NCBI RefSeq assembly: GCF_934754915.1
Contig: NZ_CAKVKB010000142.1
Location: 1-7,913, forward strand
Reading direction: 5' to 3'
Origin: an uncultured Clostridium sp.
Lineage (GTDB): Bacteria; Bacillota; Clostridia; Clostridiales; Clostridiaceae
Length of the DNA stretch: 7,913 bases
The position numbers were made by a program, and so were the translations under genes. This document shows positions 1 through 4,847 of the stretch, one piece after another (the stretch's first letter is position 1; the number at the start of each line of letters is the position of its first letter). The notes under the pieces were generated by a model. That model saw nothing but the letters and a program-made list of their open reading frames with translations, ran no database searches and was not told where the DNA came from.

Positions 1-73
1 ATTATATGCAGAATGAACGTAGTAAATCAAAATGTTCTTTGAAAATTGAATAATGTGCAGTGCTTATAAAATA

Positions 74-82
74 TGTTATACT
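74..82 (+). promoter_or_regulatory. Extended -10 promoter candidate for the acetyltransferase
   Basis: The bases TGTTATACT form an extended -10 (TG-n-TATACT, five of six matches to TATAAT). No good -35 lies 16-18 bp upstream, which is tolerated at extended -10 promoters. Transcription would begin near 89 and give a leader of about 90 nt that includes the short ORF at 126-152. The assignment rests on sequence alone. Confidence 0.35.
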
Positions 83-125
83 TAATAAGAAAAAGATGTT
101 TACATTAACAGAAAGGGTGAACTTG

Positions 126-152
126 ATGGATGTATTCGACTCTTATTTTTAA
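126..152 (+). CDS. Possible 8-residue leader peptide upstream of the acetyltransferase
   Basis: An ATG at 126 opens an 8-codon frame (MDVFDSYF) ending in TAA at 152. It has a well-placed SD (GGGTGA, 115-120) about 6 nt before the ATG, and it ends 26 nt before the acetyltransferase start. The good SD is the only evidence that it is translated. It contains no run of regulatory codons and no adjacent alternative terminator is evident, so an attenuation role is not supported. It could be a chance frame or a relic of a lost gene. Confidence 0.25.
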   Translation: MDVFDSYF

Positions 153-178
153 TATTTTAAAAAATTGAGGAGAAGAGT

Positions 179-607
179 ATGATTAAAAATTTCGACTTAA
201 GTAAATTAGATGCAGTAATGAAAATTTGGATTGATACAAATGTGGATGCTCATAATTTTATACAAAAGGAATACTGGATTAATAATTATGAGTTAGTTAA
301 ACAAATGTTACCAGCAGCTGATATTTATATATATGAAGAAAATAATGTTATAAAGGCTTTTATAGGGGTTATTGATGGAAATTATATAGCAGGACTTTTC
401 GTAAAAAAAGAATATCAAGGAGAAGGGATAGGTAAGAAATTAATAGATTATTGTAAGTCTAAATATTTGCATCTCAAATTAGATGTGTTTATAAAAAATA
501 AAAATGCAGTGAATTTTTATTACAAAAACGGTTTTAAGGTTTTGGATGAACATTTTAGTGAAGAAACAAAGGAAATTGAATATACTATGTTTTTTGATAA
601 TGAATAA
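179..607 (+). CDS. GNAT-family N-acetyltransferase, YiaC-like
   Basis: A soluble cytoplasmic acetyltransferase of 142 residues, the usual length for a single GNAT domain. It should transfer an acetyl group from acetyl-CoA to an amine; the substrate is not known. The acetyl-CoA pyrophosphate loop (motif A, Q/RxxGxG) is QGEGIG at residues 80-85, following a beta-strand ending in AGLFV. The C-terminal GNAT signature appears as N107..A110..F113-Y114...G118-F119. From memory, the N-terminal part (IW at 16-17, H25, F27, Y32-W33) and the overall order match E. coli YiaC, reported as a protein lysine acetyltransferase. That similarity is a lead, not proof of the same substrate. The ATG at 179 is chosen because GAGGAGA (167-173) sits just before it. 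The gene is monocistronic, with a strong terminator about 30 bp after the stop. Confidence 0.93.
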   Translation: MIKNFDLSKLDAVMKIWIDTNVDAHNFIQKEYWINNYELVKQMLPAADIYIYEENNVIKAFIGVIDGNYIAGLFVKKEYQGEGIGKKLIDYCKSKYLHLKLDVFIKNKNAVNFYYKNGFKVLDEHFSEETKEIEYTMFFDNE

Positions 608-635
608 TTTAGATATAGTAAAATATTAAATTAAG

Positions 636-674
636 AAAATACCGCATTATTCACAAGAATTTGCGGTATTTTTT
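636..674 (+). terminator. Intrinsic terminator of the acetyltransferase gene
   Basis: A perfect 11-bp stem (AAAATACCGCA at 636-646 with TGCGGTATTTT at 662-672) carries an inner ATTC/GAAT mini-stem in the loop and ends in a T-run. The opposite strand also ends in TTTTCTT, so it may stop transcription from the right as well, including any read-through of sRNA1. Confidence 0.88.
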
Positions 675-734
675 CTGCGCAATTCTTAAAAATTGTTAAT
701 TACAACATATATCTTTTTTTCGAACAAATTTTAA

Positions 735-902
735 TAAAAAAAGAAACCAGTAAGTGCAGTTGGCAAGTACATTTACTGATTTCTATAGGGGTTTTGAAGA
801 TTATAAGGGATTATCTTTGGTTTTAATATAATATCATCATTATAAAACTTTTTCTTTTGTTCTTACTTATTTCGTTTCTAAATCTATAATCATCTTTTGC
901 TT
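735..902 (-). ncRNA. Candidate small RNA 1 (sRNA1), about 168 nt
   Basis: This gap has no plausible gene but carries a complete minus-strand transcription unit: promoter at 909-937, predicted 5' end near 902, and an intrinsic terminator at 736-784. The 5' end carries CAAAAGATG. A 33-nt block just before the terminator (792-824) matches sRNA2 (2590-2622) at 25 of 33 positions. Two C-rich motifs stand out in this AT-rich DNA: ATAATCCCT (complement of 806-814) and ACCCCTATAG (complement of 785-794). GATTATA near the 5' end can pair with TATAATC in the 3' block, so the RNA may fold back on itself. The only frame near the 5' end is 8 codons (867-893) without an SD. C-rich, SD-complementary motifs resemble those of Firmicute trans-acting sRNAs such as Listeria LhrC, but this is an analogy and not a homology call. 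Confidence 0.6.
736..784 (-). terminator. Intrinsic terminator of sRNA1
   Basis: A 15-bp stem pairs 742-756 with 770-784, with one mismatch and one G-U pair, around a 13-nt loop. On the minus strand it is followed at once by a T7 tract (complement of 736-742). The plus strand has no T-run after the stem, so the polarity is clearly minus. No annotated gene ends here, which is the strongest evidence for an RNA gene upstream of it. Confidence 0.82.
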
Positions 903-908
903 GTATTT

Positions 909-937
909 ATAATAACATATTTTCTTCTTAATTTCTA
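909..937 (-). promoter_or_regulatory. Promoter of sRNA1
   Basis: The -35 is TAGAAA (complement of 932-937), the spacer is 17 bp, and the -10 is TATTAT (complement of 909-914) preceded by TG-T as an extended -10. The same hexamers and spacing occur at 2787-2815. The surrounding 58 bp (891-948) match 2769-2826 at 47 positions. Confidence 0.65.
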
Positions 938-966
938 CATTTTTTTATTTTTTTCTCATTTTTTTA

Positions 967-975
967 TTCGACAAA
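967..975 (-). promoter_or_regulatory. Possible Spo0A box upstream of sRNA1
   Basis: The minus strand reads TTTGTCGAA, an exact match to the core Spo0A-binding sequence, about 30 bp upstream of the sRNA1 -35. The -35 region itself reads TGTAGAAA, one mismatch from the TGTCGAAA box. Upstream of sRNA2 the related sequence near 2968-2976 is degraded (TTTGTCTGA). Nine-base matches occur by chance, so this is suggestive only. Confidence 0.35.
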
Positions 976-1188
976 TTAGAATTATATGTATTTTTATGTT
1001 TTTTCTCATAAAACAGCTCTAATAATATATTTAACAATGCAGAATTGAGAATTTACTATGTTTCTGTTATTTTCAAAAGTTATCCATAGATTATCCAAAA
1101 TATAATTTCTTATATAAAAATAAAATCTTTTCATGATTTCTTTGATTTTCAATATGCTCACATTTTGTAAGCGTTTAATAAAATGCTA
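976..1188. other. AT-rich gap without a supported gene
   Basis: No frame with a credible start and SD was found on either strand. Two motif-level matches are present. TGTAAGCGTTTAAT (1166-1179) resembles a CcpA cre site but misses its last two positions. TTATCCATA (1080-1088) and TTATCCAAA (1091-1099), set 11 bp apart, are each one base from a DnaA box. Neither is close enough to a promoter to carry weight. Confidence 0.5.
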
Positions 1189-1292
1189 CAAAAAGAGAAT
1201 TGTCTCATAAAATATCTAAAGTTTTATTGTATTTACTACTTTAAATAGAAATAATAAGTACAATAGAATTTATTTTTATGAAACAATTCTCT
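1189..1292 (-). terminator. Long hairpin, probable terminator of the ECF S-component gene
   Basis: Two 19-bp arms (1194-1212 and 1274-1292) are inverted repeats with a single G-U position. The interior adds further pairing (ATTGTA/TACAAT and TTATTA/TAGTAA), so nearly all 99 bp fold into one rod. On the minus strand it begins 20 bp after the ECF stop codon and ends in TTTTT, which suits a terminator. The length and near-full palindromy also fit a small non-autonomous mobile element (MITE). No clear target-site duplication flanks it, so terminator is preferred. Confidence 0.6.
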
Positions 1293-1312
1293 ATCTTAAT
1301 CTTTTCTTATTT

Positions 1313-1834
1313 TTAACATTCTCTCAACTTTTTAATAATTCCTGATTCTTTAAGTAAAGAAACCAATACTGCTGCAAGCACAACACTACTTACTGTCTGT
1401 AATATAAGTGCTGGAAGTTCTGCTAATGCTACTGCTGCCCCAAATAACGGAAATTTAACTAATGTATAGCATACAATTTGTACAATTCCACCAGCTACTG
1501 CTCCTACAATCCATCCAAATCTCCATTTGTCAAGAATTCTTTCTGTAATTATACCCATTGCTAATGCCATTAAAGCTTTTATAGCAAATGTAGGAATTAC
1601 CCATATCATGTATCCTCCAAGATAATCAGCAAGTGCTGCTCCAATTCCTCCAGCCAAAGCACCCTTTTTGGATCCTAATATTAATACTGAAAGGAAAATC
1701 ATACAATCTCCCAAATGAGTATAACCATTAATTGATGGTACTTTTATCAAAAATGTTGCCAAATATACCATTGCAATCATGACGGCCATTTTTACCATCG
1801 TTTTTGTTTTACTGCTTCTTACTTCTGTTTCCAT
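1313..1834 (-). CDS. ECF transporter S component, PF07155 (ECF-ribofla_trS) type
   Basis: A 173-residue integral membrane protein that should bind a vitamin-like substrate and work with a shared energizing module (EcfA, EcfA', EcfT) encoded elsewhere. About six hydrophobic segments lie near residues 13-31, 41-54, 56-74, 78-97, 105-126 and 136-162. The segment INGYTHLGDCMIFLS (35-49), the glycine-rich GGIGAALADYLGGY stretch (62-75) and the IKAL motif (85-88) are typical of PF07155/COG4720. AVMIA (17-21) in helix 1 gives the AxxxA pattern S components use to contact EcfT. The ATG at 1834 is set by the SD TAGGGGGC, with 8 nt between the G-run and the ATG. Members of this family are proposed carriers of pyridoxine, hydroxymethylpyrimidine or related compounds. 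No recognised riboswitch precedes the gene to settle the substrate. It lies downstream of xre on the same strand but 264 bp away, so an operon is uncertain. Confidence 0.88.
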   Translation of the reverse strand: METEVRSSKTKTMVKMAVMIAMVYLATFLIKVPSINGYTHLGDCMIFLSVLILGSKKGALAGGIGAALADYLGGYMIWVIPTFAIKALMALAMGIITERILDKWRFGWIVGAVAGGIVQIVCYTLVKFPLFGAAVALAELPALILQTVSSVVLAAVLVSLLKESGIIKKLREC

Positions 1835-2098
1835 GTTTTCTGCCCCCTATTTGTGTTATTAAAACAAGATTTACTTATTCCTGTTATCTCATGGAACAAA
1901 GAATAGCATCATTTTCCACATCAGTCCAATGTACCCATACAATTTTAACGTTTTATTACAGAAATTCATAAATTCCCTATATAAAAATTCTGCTTTACAA
2001 TCTATGTGTTTCTGTCCTTTTACACTGTTATTCATAAATTGTCCAAAAATATGAAAAAAATTTATTAAAAATAACATGTAAAGAATAAAATTTAATTA
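1835..2098 (-). other. 264-bp leader between xre and the ECF S-component gene
   Basis: On the minus strand this stretch can form some pairing (ACAGAAA with TTTCTGT around 1968-2011, and TTCC with GGAA nearer the gene). I could not match it to the FMN, TPP, THF or preQ1 riboswitch consensus. A 62-codon frame (1889-2077) runs through it but has no SD and no familiar sequence. No convincing promoter was found. Because vitamin-transport S components often have riboswitch leaders, a structured leader is possible. Confidence 0.3.
2054..2093 (-). terminator. Weak AT-only terminator candidate after xre
   Basis: On the minus strand AAATTTTATT (complement of 2084-2093) pairs with AATAAATTT (complement of 2058-2066) with one bulged base, followed by a T-run (complement of 2054-2060). 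It lies just after the xre stop codon. The stem has no G-C pairs, so termination would be inefficient at best. Confidence 0.35.
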
Positions 2099-2467
2099 TT
2101 ATTTTTGTCTATATTTATCTATTGAAAGAATATCAGACATATATTTAAGAACATTTCTTCTTCCAGTTTCATTTAATTTCAAAAATACATTATGAAGATC
2201 TACTATATCTGCATGTTCTTCATCTTTTTGTTTTTGCGAAAGAAGATATTCTCCATCCCATCCCATAAGTTCATAAGGTTTTATTTCAAGAGCATCTGCC
2301 AATAATTGAAATTTTCCAATTGGAACATTTTTTATTAATCCACTTTCATACTTTTCAAGTGTACCTTTAGAAATACCCGTCCTCTCAGAAAGGTCTTTAT
2401 ATGATAAATTTAATTCTTTTCGTCTTTTTTTAACCCTTTGCATTATATTCCACATTTTTTCACTCAT
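2099..2467 (-). CDS. Xre-family (HTH_3) transcriptional repressor, SinR/phage-repressor type
   Basis: A 122-residue cytoplasmic DNA-binding protein. Residues 8-67 form a Cro/C1-type helix-turn-helix domain, with the HTH proper at 21-42 (LSYKDLSERT, GISKGTLEKYES) and the typical tail ESG.IKN.PI..F..LA.AL...P.ELMGW (41-70). Residues 90-122 form a short helical tail of the LN..GR..VL.YM type seen in stand-alone repressors of prophages and integrative elements. There is no S24 peptidase (LexA-like) domain, so it is not self-cleaving. The frame is open upstream to 2548, but the ATG at 2467 is chosen because GGAGGG lies 6-7 nt before it and because the extra residues would span a promoter and a terminator. 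It has its own promoter (2496-2523) just after the sRNA2 terminator. A palindrome near its transcription start may be its own operator. No phage genes are nearby. Confidence 0.9.
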   Translation of the reverse strand: MSEKMWNIMQRVKKRRKELNLSYKDLSERTGISKGTLEKYESGLIKNVPIGKFQLLADALEIKPYELMGWDGEYLLSQKQKDEEHADIVDLHNVFLKLNETGRRNVLKYMSDILSIDKYRQK

Positions 2468-2478
2468 AATAATCCCTC

Positions 2479-2523
2479 CATATACATATATGAATATTAT
2501 ACAGTAAAAATATGGAATAACAA
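2479..2523 (-). promoter_or_regulatory. xre promoter with possible autoregulatory operator
   Basis: On the minus strand the -35 is TTGTTA (complement of 2518-2523), the spacer is 16 bp, and the -10 is a perfect TATAAT (complement of 2496-2501). Transcription should start near 2489. CATATA-CA-TATATG (2479-2492) is a perfect inverted repeat covering that start, a position suited to repression by Xre itself. The promoter call is solid; the operator is inference. Confidence 0.6.
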
Positions 2524-2536
2524 ACAATAATATAAT

Positions 2537-2574
2537 AAAAAACAGCATACGTACATTGTGTAAATACGTATGCT
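2537..2574 (-). terminator. Intrinsic terminator of sRNA2
   Basis: A perfect 10-bp stem (AGCATACGTA, 2544-2553, with TACGTATGCT, 2565-2574) has an 11-nt loop. On the minus strand it is followed by G and then T6 (complement of 2537-2542). The plus strand lacks a T-run, so it serves minus-strand transcription. No protein gene ends upstream of it; the neighbouring gene 3137-4651 is on the other strand. Confidence 0.85.
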
Positions 2575-2780
2575 CATAAAATAATAGGTTTTTGAAATTG
2601 TTAGGAAATTATCTTTTGTTTTTTATTATTGAATTTTATTTCATCACTTTTACACCTAAACTAGTTTTAAAATAAATATTTTATAGGGGATTAAATATTT
2701 ATCTTAGGAGTAAAATTCATCCTTATGGGGGGGATTAGTGACTTACTTTTTGTGAATATCATATTAGCCATCTTTTGTTC
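2537..2780 (-). ncRNA. Candidate small RNA 2 (sRNA2), about 245 nt
   Basis: This is a second complete minus-strand unit of promoter (2787-2815), transcript and terminator. It shares with sRNA1 the promoter, the CAAAAGATG motif near the 5' end, and the 3' block at 2590-2622 (25 of 33 identical, repeating CAAAAGAT). The middle is about 75 nt longer than in sRNA1 and holds three C-rich motifs: a run of seven C (complement of 2727-2733), ACTCCTAAG, and ATCCCCTATA (complement of 2682-2691). CCCCTATA is also present in sRNA1. A 26-codon frame starts at the conserved ATG (2771 to 2691) but has no SD. A 21-codon hydrophobic frame lies on the opposite strand (2725-2790). A non-coding regulator is the simplest reading, and a small-protein or type I toxin-antitoxin reading is possible but weaker. 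Confidence 0.6.
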
Positions 2781-2786
2781 ACATCT

Positions 2787-2815
2787 ATAATAACACATTT
2801 TTTATTCATTTTCTA
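2787..2815 (-). promoter_or_regulatory. Promoter of sRNA2
   Basis: The -35 is TAGAAA (complement of 2810-2815), the spacer is 17 bp, and the -10 is TATTAT (complement of 2787-2792) with an upstream TG-T extension. Hexamers, spacing and extension are identical to those of sRNA1. The long T/A-rich stretch just upstream (2818-2853) could act as an UP element. Confidence 0.65.
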
Positions 2816-2826
2816 CATTTTTTTAT

Positions 2827-3066
2827 ATTTTTTTATATTTTTTTCTGTTTTTTCACATTAAATTCAAAACAGGTATATTTTATGGCACATTTCATCGCAT
2901 CATATATGTTTTAATTTATAGTCAAGATTTAAATCCTTATAAGATTTCTTTGACATTTTTTATTTATCAGACAAATTAAAATATATTTTTAATCTTGTAA
3001 TAAATATATATCGTTAATAAAACTAAAACTTCATAATCATTGTCAATTGAAATATATACGCTCATT
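2827..3066. other. AT-rich gap between divergent promoters
   Basis: No supported gene lies between the sRNA2 promoter and the promoter of the 504-residue protein. It holds a perfect TTGACA (2950-2955, +) without a matching -10 at 16-18 bp. It also holds a stretch near 2968-2990 resembling the region 970-1000 upstream of sRNA1 (ACAAATTA followed by A/T). A TTG codon at 3047 in frame with the downstream gene has no SD and lies upstream of that gene's likely promoter. Confidence 0.5.
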
Positions 3067-3096
3067 TTCACTTTTTTTATCTCCTTTGCATATAAT
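3067..3096 (+). promoter_or_regulatory. Promoter of the beta-propeller gene
   Basis: TTCACT (3067-3072) is followed after 18 bp by a perfect TATAAT (3091-3096). Transcription should begin near 3103, giving a leader of about 34 nt before the ATG at 3137. This position argues against the longer upstream start at 3047. Confidence 0.5.
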
Positions 3097-3136
3097 GACT
3101 TATACAATATCCATAATACAAAGAGGTGATAAATTT

Positions 3137-4651
3137 ATGCTTACCTACAAAAAAATAATAGAAGTAAATGGATTTGATAAATATAATATTAAAAATGCCA
3201 GACAAAACAGTTATGCTTGGTCAATGGTTGAATTTGAAGATTATATATATGTTGGTACATCGAGAAATATGTTTTCATCAATGGCCAATTCCTTTTCAAA
3301 TATAGGTATTCCTCCCTCATTAAAAACAGGTACTGATAATAATGCTGAAATATGGAGATATAAAAAAGATGGAACATGTTCTTCTTGGGAAAGAGTCTTT
3401 AAAACTGCTCCAGCTGATAAGTCTTATGGTTTTAGAATTATGACTGTCCATAAAAGTAAAAATAAAAAAGCAATTTATGCTGCAACTATGGGTGAAAAAG
3501 TATCTATGTTTAAAAGCATTGATGGAGTGCACTGGCTGAAACTATGCACTCCAGATTTATCTGGAACAAGTTCAAGAGCTATGGTATCTTTTAATGGCCA
3601 ATTATATATTTCAACCCTCAAAAACGGATTAGGCGGAAATGCTCCTTCCTTATATTCCAGTCCTGATCCACAATATGAACCATTTAAACCTGTAATTTCT
3701 TCTGATGATAAATATAATGCTCTTTTCAATAAAAATAAAAATCCACATAACGGAATTGATGATATGTGTGTTTTTAATGACAGACTTTATCTTGGTGTTA
3801 ATTCTGATAATGGGTGTGAAATCTGGCGTTCTGATAACCAAAAACCTGGAATGAATGACTGGACATTAATTTCTGATAAAGGTTTTGGCGATAAGACTAA
3901 TAAAAATATAATGTCATTTGGAATATTTAAAAATCATCTTTATGCAGCTGTATCAAAAGCTCTTCCTTTATCATTATATGCACCTTTAGGTTTTGATTTA
4001 ATAAGAATTGATAAAAATGATAATTGGCAGATTGTTGTAGGCAGTGATCCTCTAGCTGCTACACTTCCATCAACTGGAAAAAGAAACAAGAGCATTTCTG
4101 GATTTAAGTCTGGATTTAATAATTTTTTCAATGTTTATGGATGGCAGATCAAAGAATTTAAAGACACCCTCGTTATAACAACATTTAATGATTCTACAAA
4201 TATAGAAACAATATATGAAGGATTCTTATACAATAAAGAAAATTATATAAAAAAAATAGGTCCTGATAATTATAGAAAAATCACAGAATCATATTCAAAA
4301 ATCCTATTTCTTATGAAACAATATAATTACACTAAAGGTTTTCAAATTTATCAATCTCATGATGGCACTAATTTCAGCCCTTCAATTTTAAACGGCCTTA
4401 ATAATCCTAATAACTATGGTGGAAGAACTCTTATAGTTTCTTCTGAAAACAATATGTTTTTAGGCACAGCAAATCCTTATGAAGGATGTGAAATATGGAA
4501 AGTGTCAAATGAGAACTTCAGCTGCTGTTCAAACCATACAATAAATTCATATTTTAAAAATTTATCCAATCTCAATAAAGACCTTATATGTATATATCCT
4601 ATTCTTATGGAAGGTATTCAAAGTTTGTTTTCATCTTTTTATAATAACTGA
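3137..4651 (+). CDS. Uncharacterised seven-repeat protein, probable beta-propeller
   Basis: I do not recognise this 504-residue protein as a named family. A recurring strand pattern, an aromatic/aliphatic-Tyr-hydrophobic-Gly/Ala-Thr core, appears seven times: YIYVGT (36-41), AIYAAT (112-117), QLYIST (155-160), RLYLGV (216-221), HLYAAV (268-273), TLVITT (344-349) and NMFLGT (439-444). Several repeats continue into a second strand such as EIWRY (71-75), GCEIWRS (226-232) and GCEIWKV (450-456), often with Trp after a turn (DGVHW, NDNW, DGTNF). This spacing fits a seven-bladed propeller similar in style to sialidase/Kelch-like folds. The sialidase Asp-box is not clearly conserved and no catalytic residues can be named. 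The ATG at 3137 follows a strong SD (AGAGGTGAT, 3122-3130). With this start there is no signal peptide, so it is probably cytoplasmic. The C-terminal tail (460-504) contains SCCSNH (462-467) and a hydrophobic patch. It stands alone, converging on degV. Confidence 0.85.
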   Translation: MLTYKKIIEVNGFDKYNIKNARQNSYAWSMVEFEDYIYVGTSRNMFSSMANSFSNIGIPPSLKTGTDNNAEIWRYKKDGTCSSWERVFKTAPADKSYGFRIMTVHKSKNKKAIYAATMGEKVSMFKSIDGVHWLKLCTPDLSGTSSRAMVSFNGQLYISTLKNGLGGNAPSLYSSPDPQYEPFKPVISSDDKYNALFNKNKNPHNGIDDMCVFNDRLYLGVNSDNGCEIWRSDNQKPGMNDWTLISDKGFGDKTNKNIMSFGIFKNHLYAAVSKALPLSLYAPLGFDLIRIDKNDNWQIVVGSDPLAATLPSTGKRNKSISGFKSGFNNFFNVYGWQIKEFKDTLVITTFNDSTNIETIYEGFLYNKENYIKKIGPDNYRKITESYSKILFLMKQYNYTKGFQIYQSHDGTNFSPSILNGLNNPNNYGGRTLIVSSENNMFLGTANPYEGCEIWKVSNENFSCCSNHTINSYFKNLSNLNKDLICIYPILMEGIQSLFSSFYNN

Positions 4652-4713
4652 TATATATTCTTATTGATAATGAATAACTAATACATGTTCTTATTGACAA
4701 TAAAGAATAAAAC
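4651..4713 (+). repeat. Two-copy degenerate tandem repeat after the propeller gene
   Basis: Two successive units of about 30-33 bp (4651-4680 and 4681-4713) share the core TTCTTATTGAnAAT followed by GAATAA. The second unit can fold into a small hairpin. It is too short and AT-rich to assign a role and may be replication slippage. Confidence 0.5.
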
Positions 4714-4804
4714 TGCCGCACCAAAATCAGATCATACCATATATAGCATCAAGTAATTTGATTCACATACTGTATATAGTAACTAATTTTTCAATGCGAC
4801 AGTT
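4711..4804. terminator. Long imperfect hairpin, probable bidirectional terminator
   Basis: AACTGCCGCA (4711-4720) pairs with TGCGACAGTT (4795-4804) with one mismatch. The interior continues to pair (AAAATCAG with CTAATTTT, ACCATATATAG with CTGTATATAGT, and a perfect ATCAA/TTGAT tip), so about 94 nt fold into a single rod. Both exits are T-rich: TTCTTTTAATT on plus and TTTTATTCTTT on minus. It lies between two converging genes. A decayed MITE is an alternative origin. Confidence 0.6.
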
Positions 4805-4847
4805 CTTTTAATTGTGGATATTTCATAATTATAATTTTACATTATTT

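Noticed and set aside
1080..1099. Two DnaA-box-like sequences 11 bp apart as a possible replication origin
   Set aside because: Both miss the consensus at the same position and no dnaA, dnaN, parAB or further boxes are nearby; chance is likely in AT-rich DNA.
1166..1179. CcpA cre-like site
   Set aside because: The last two consensus positions are missed and the nearest downstream start on either strand is over 200 bp away.
1889..2077. 62-codon minus frame between xre and the ECF gene
   Set aside because: No SD before its ATG or its internal ATGs, strongly AT-driven composition and no recognisable domain; it overlaps a possible terminator. Kept only as part of the leader description.
2468..2548. 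27-residue hydrophobic N-terminal extension of the Xre protein
   Set aside because: It would read through the xre promoter and the sRNA2 terminator stem; the internal ATG at 2467 has a GGAGGG SD.
3047..3136. Extended N-terminus of the propeller protein from TTG at 3047, which could look like a weak signal peptide
   Set aside because: No SD at the TTG, the likely promoter (3067-3096) lies downstream of it, and the ATG at 3137 has a strong SD.
3189..3841. Several minus frames of 62-84 codons inside 3137-4651
   Set aside because: All are shadows of the propeller gene; the plus frame has a strong SD, a promoter and repeated structural motifs.
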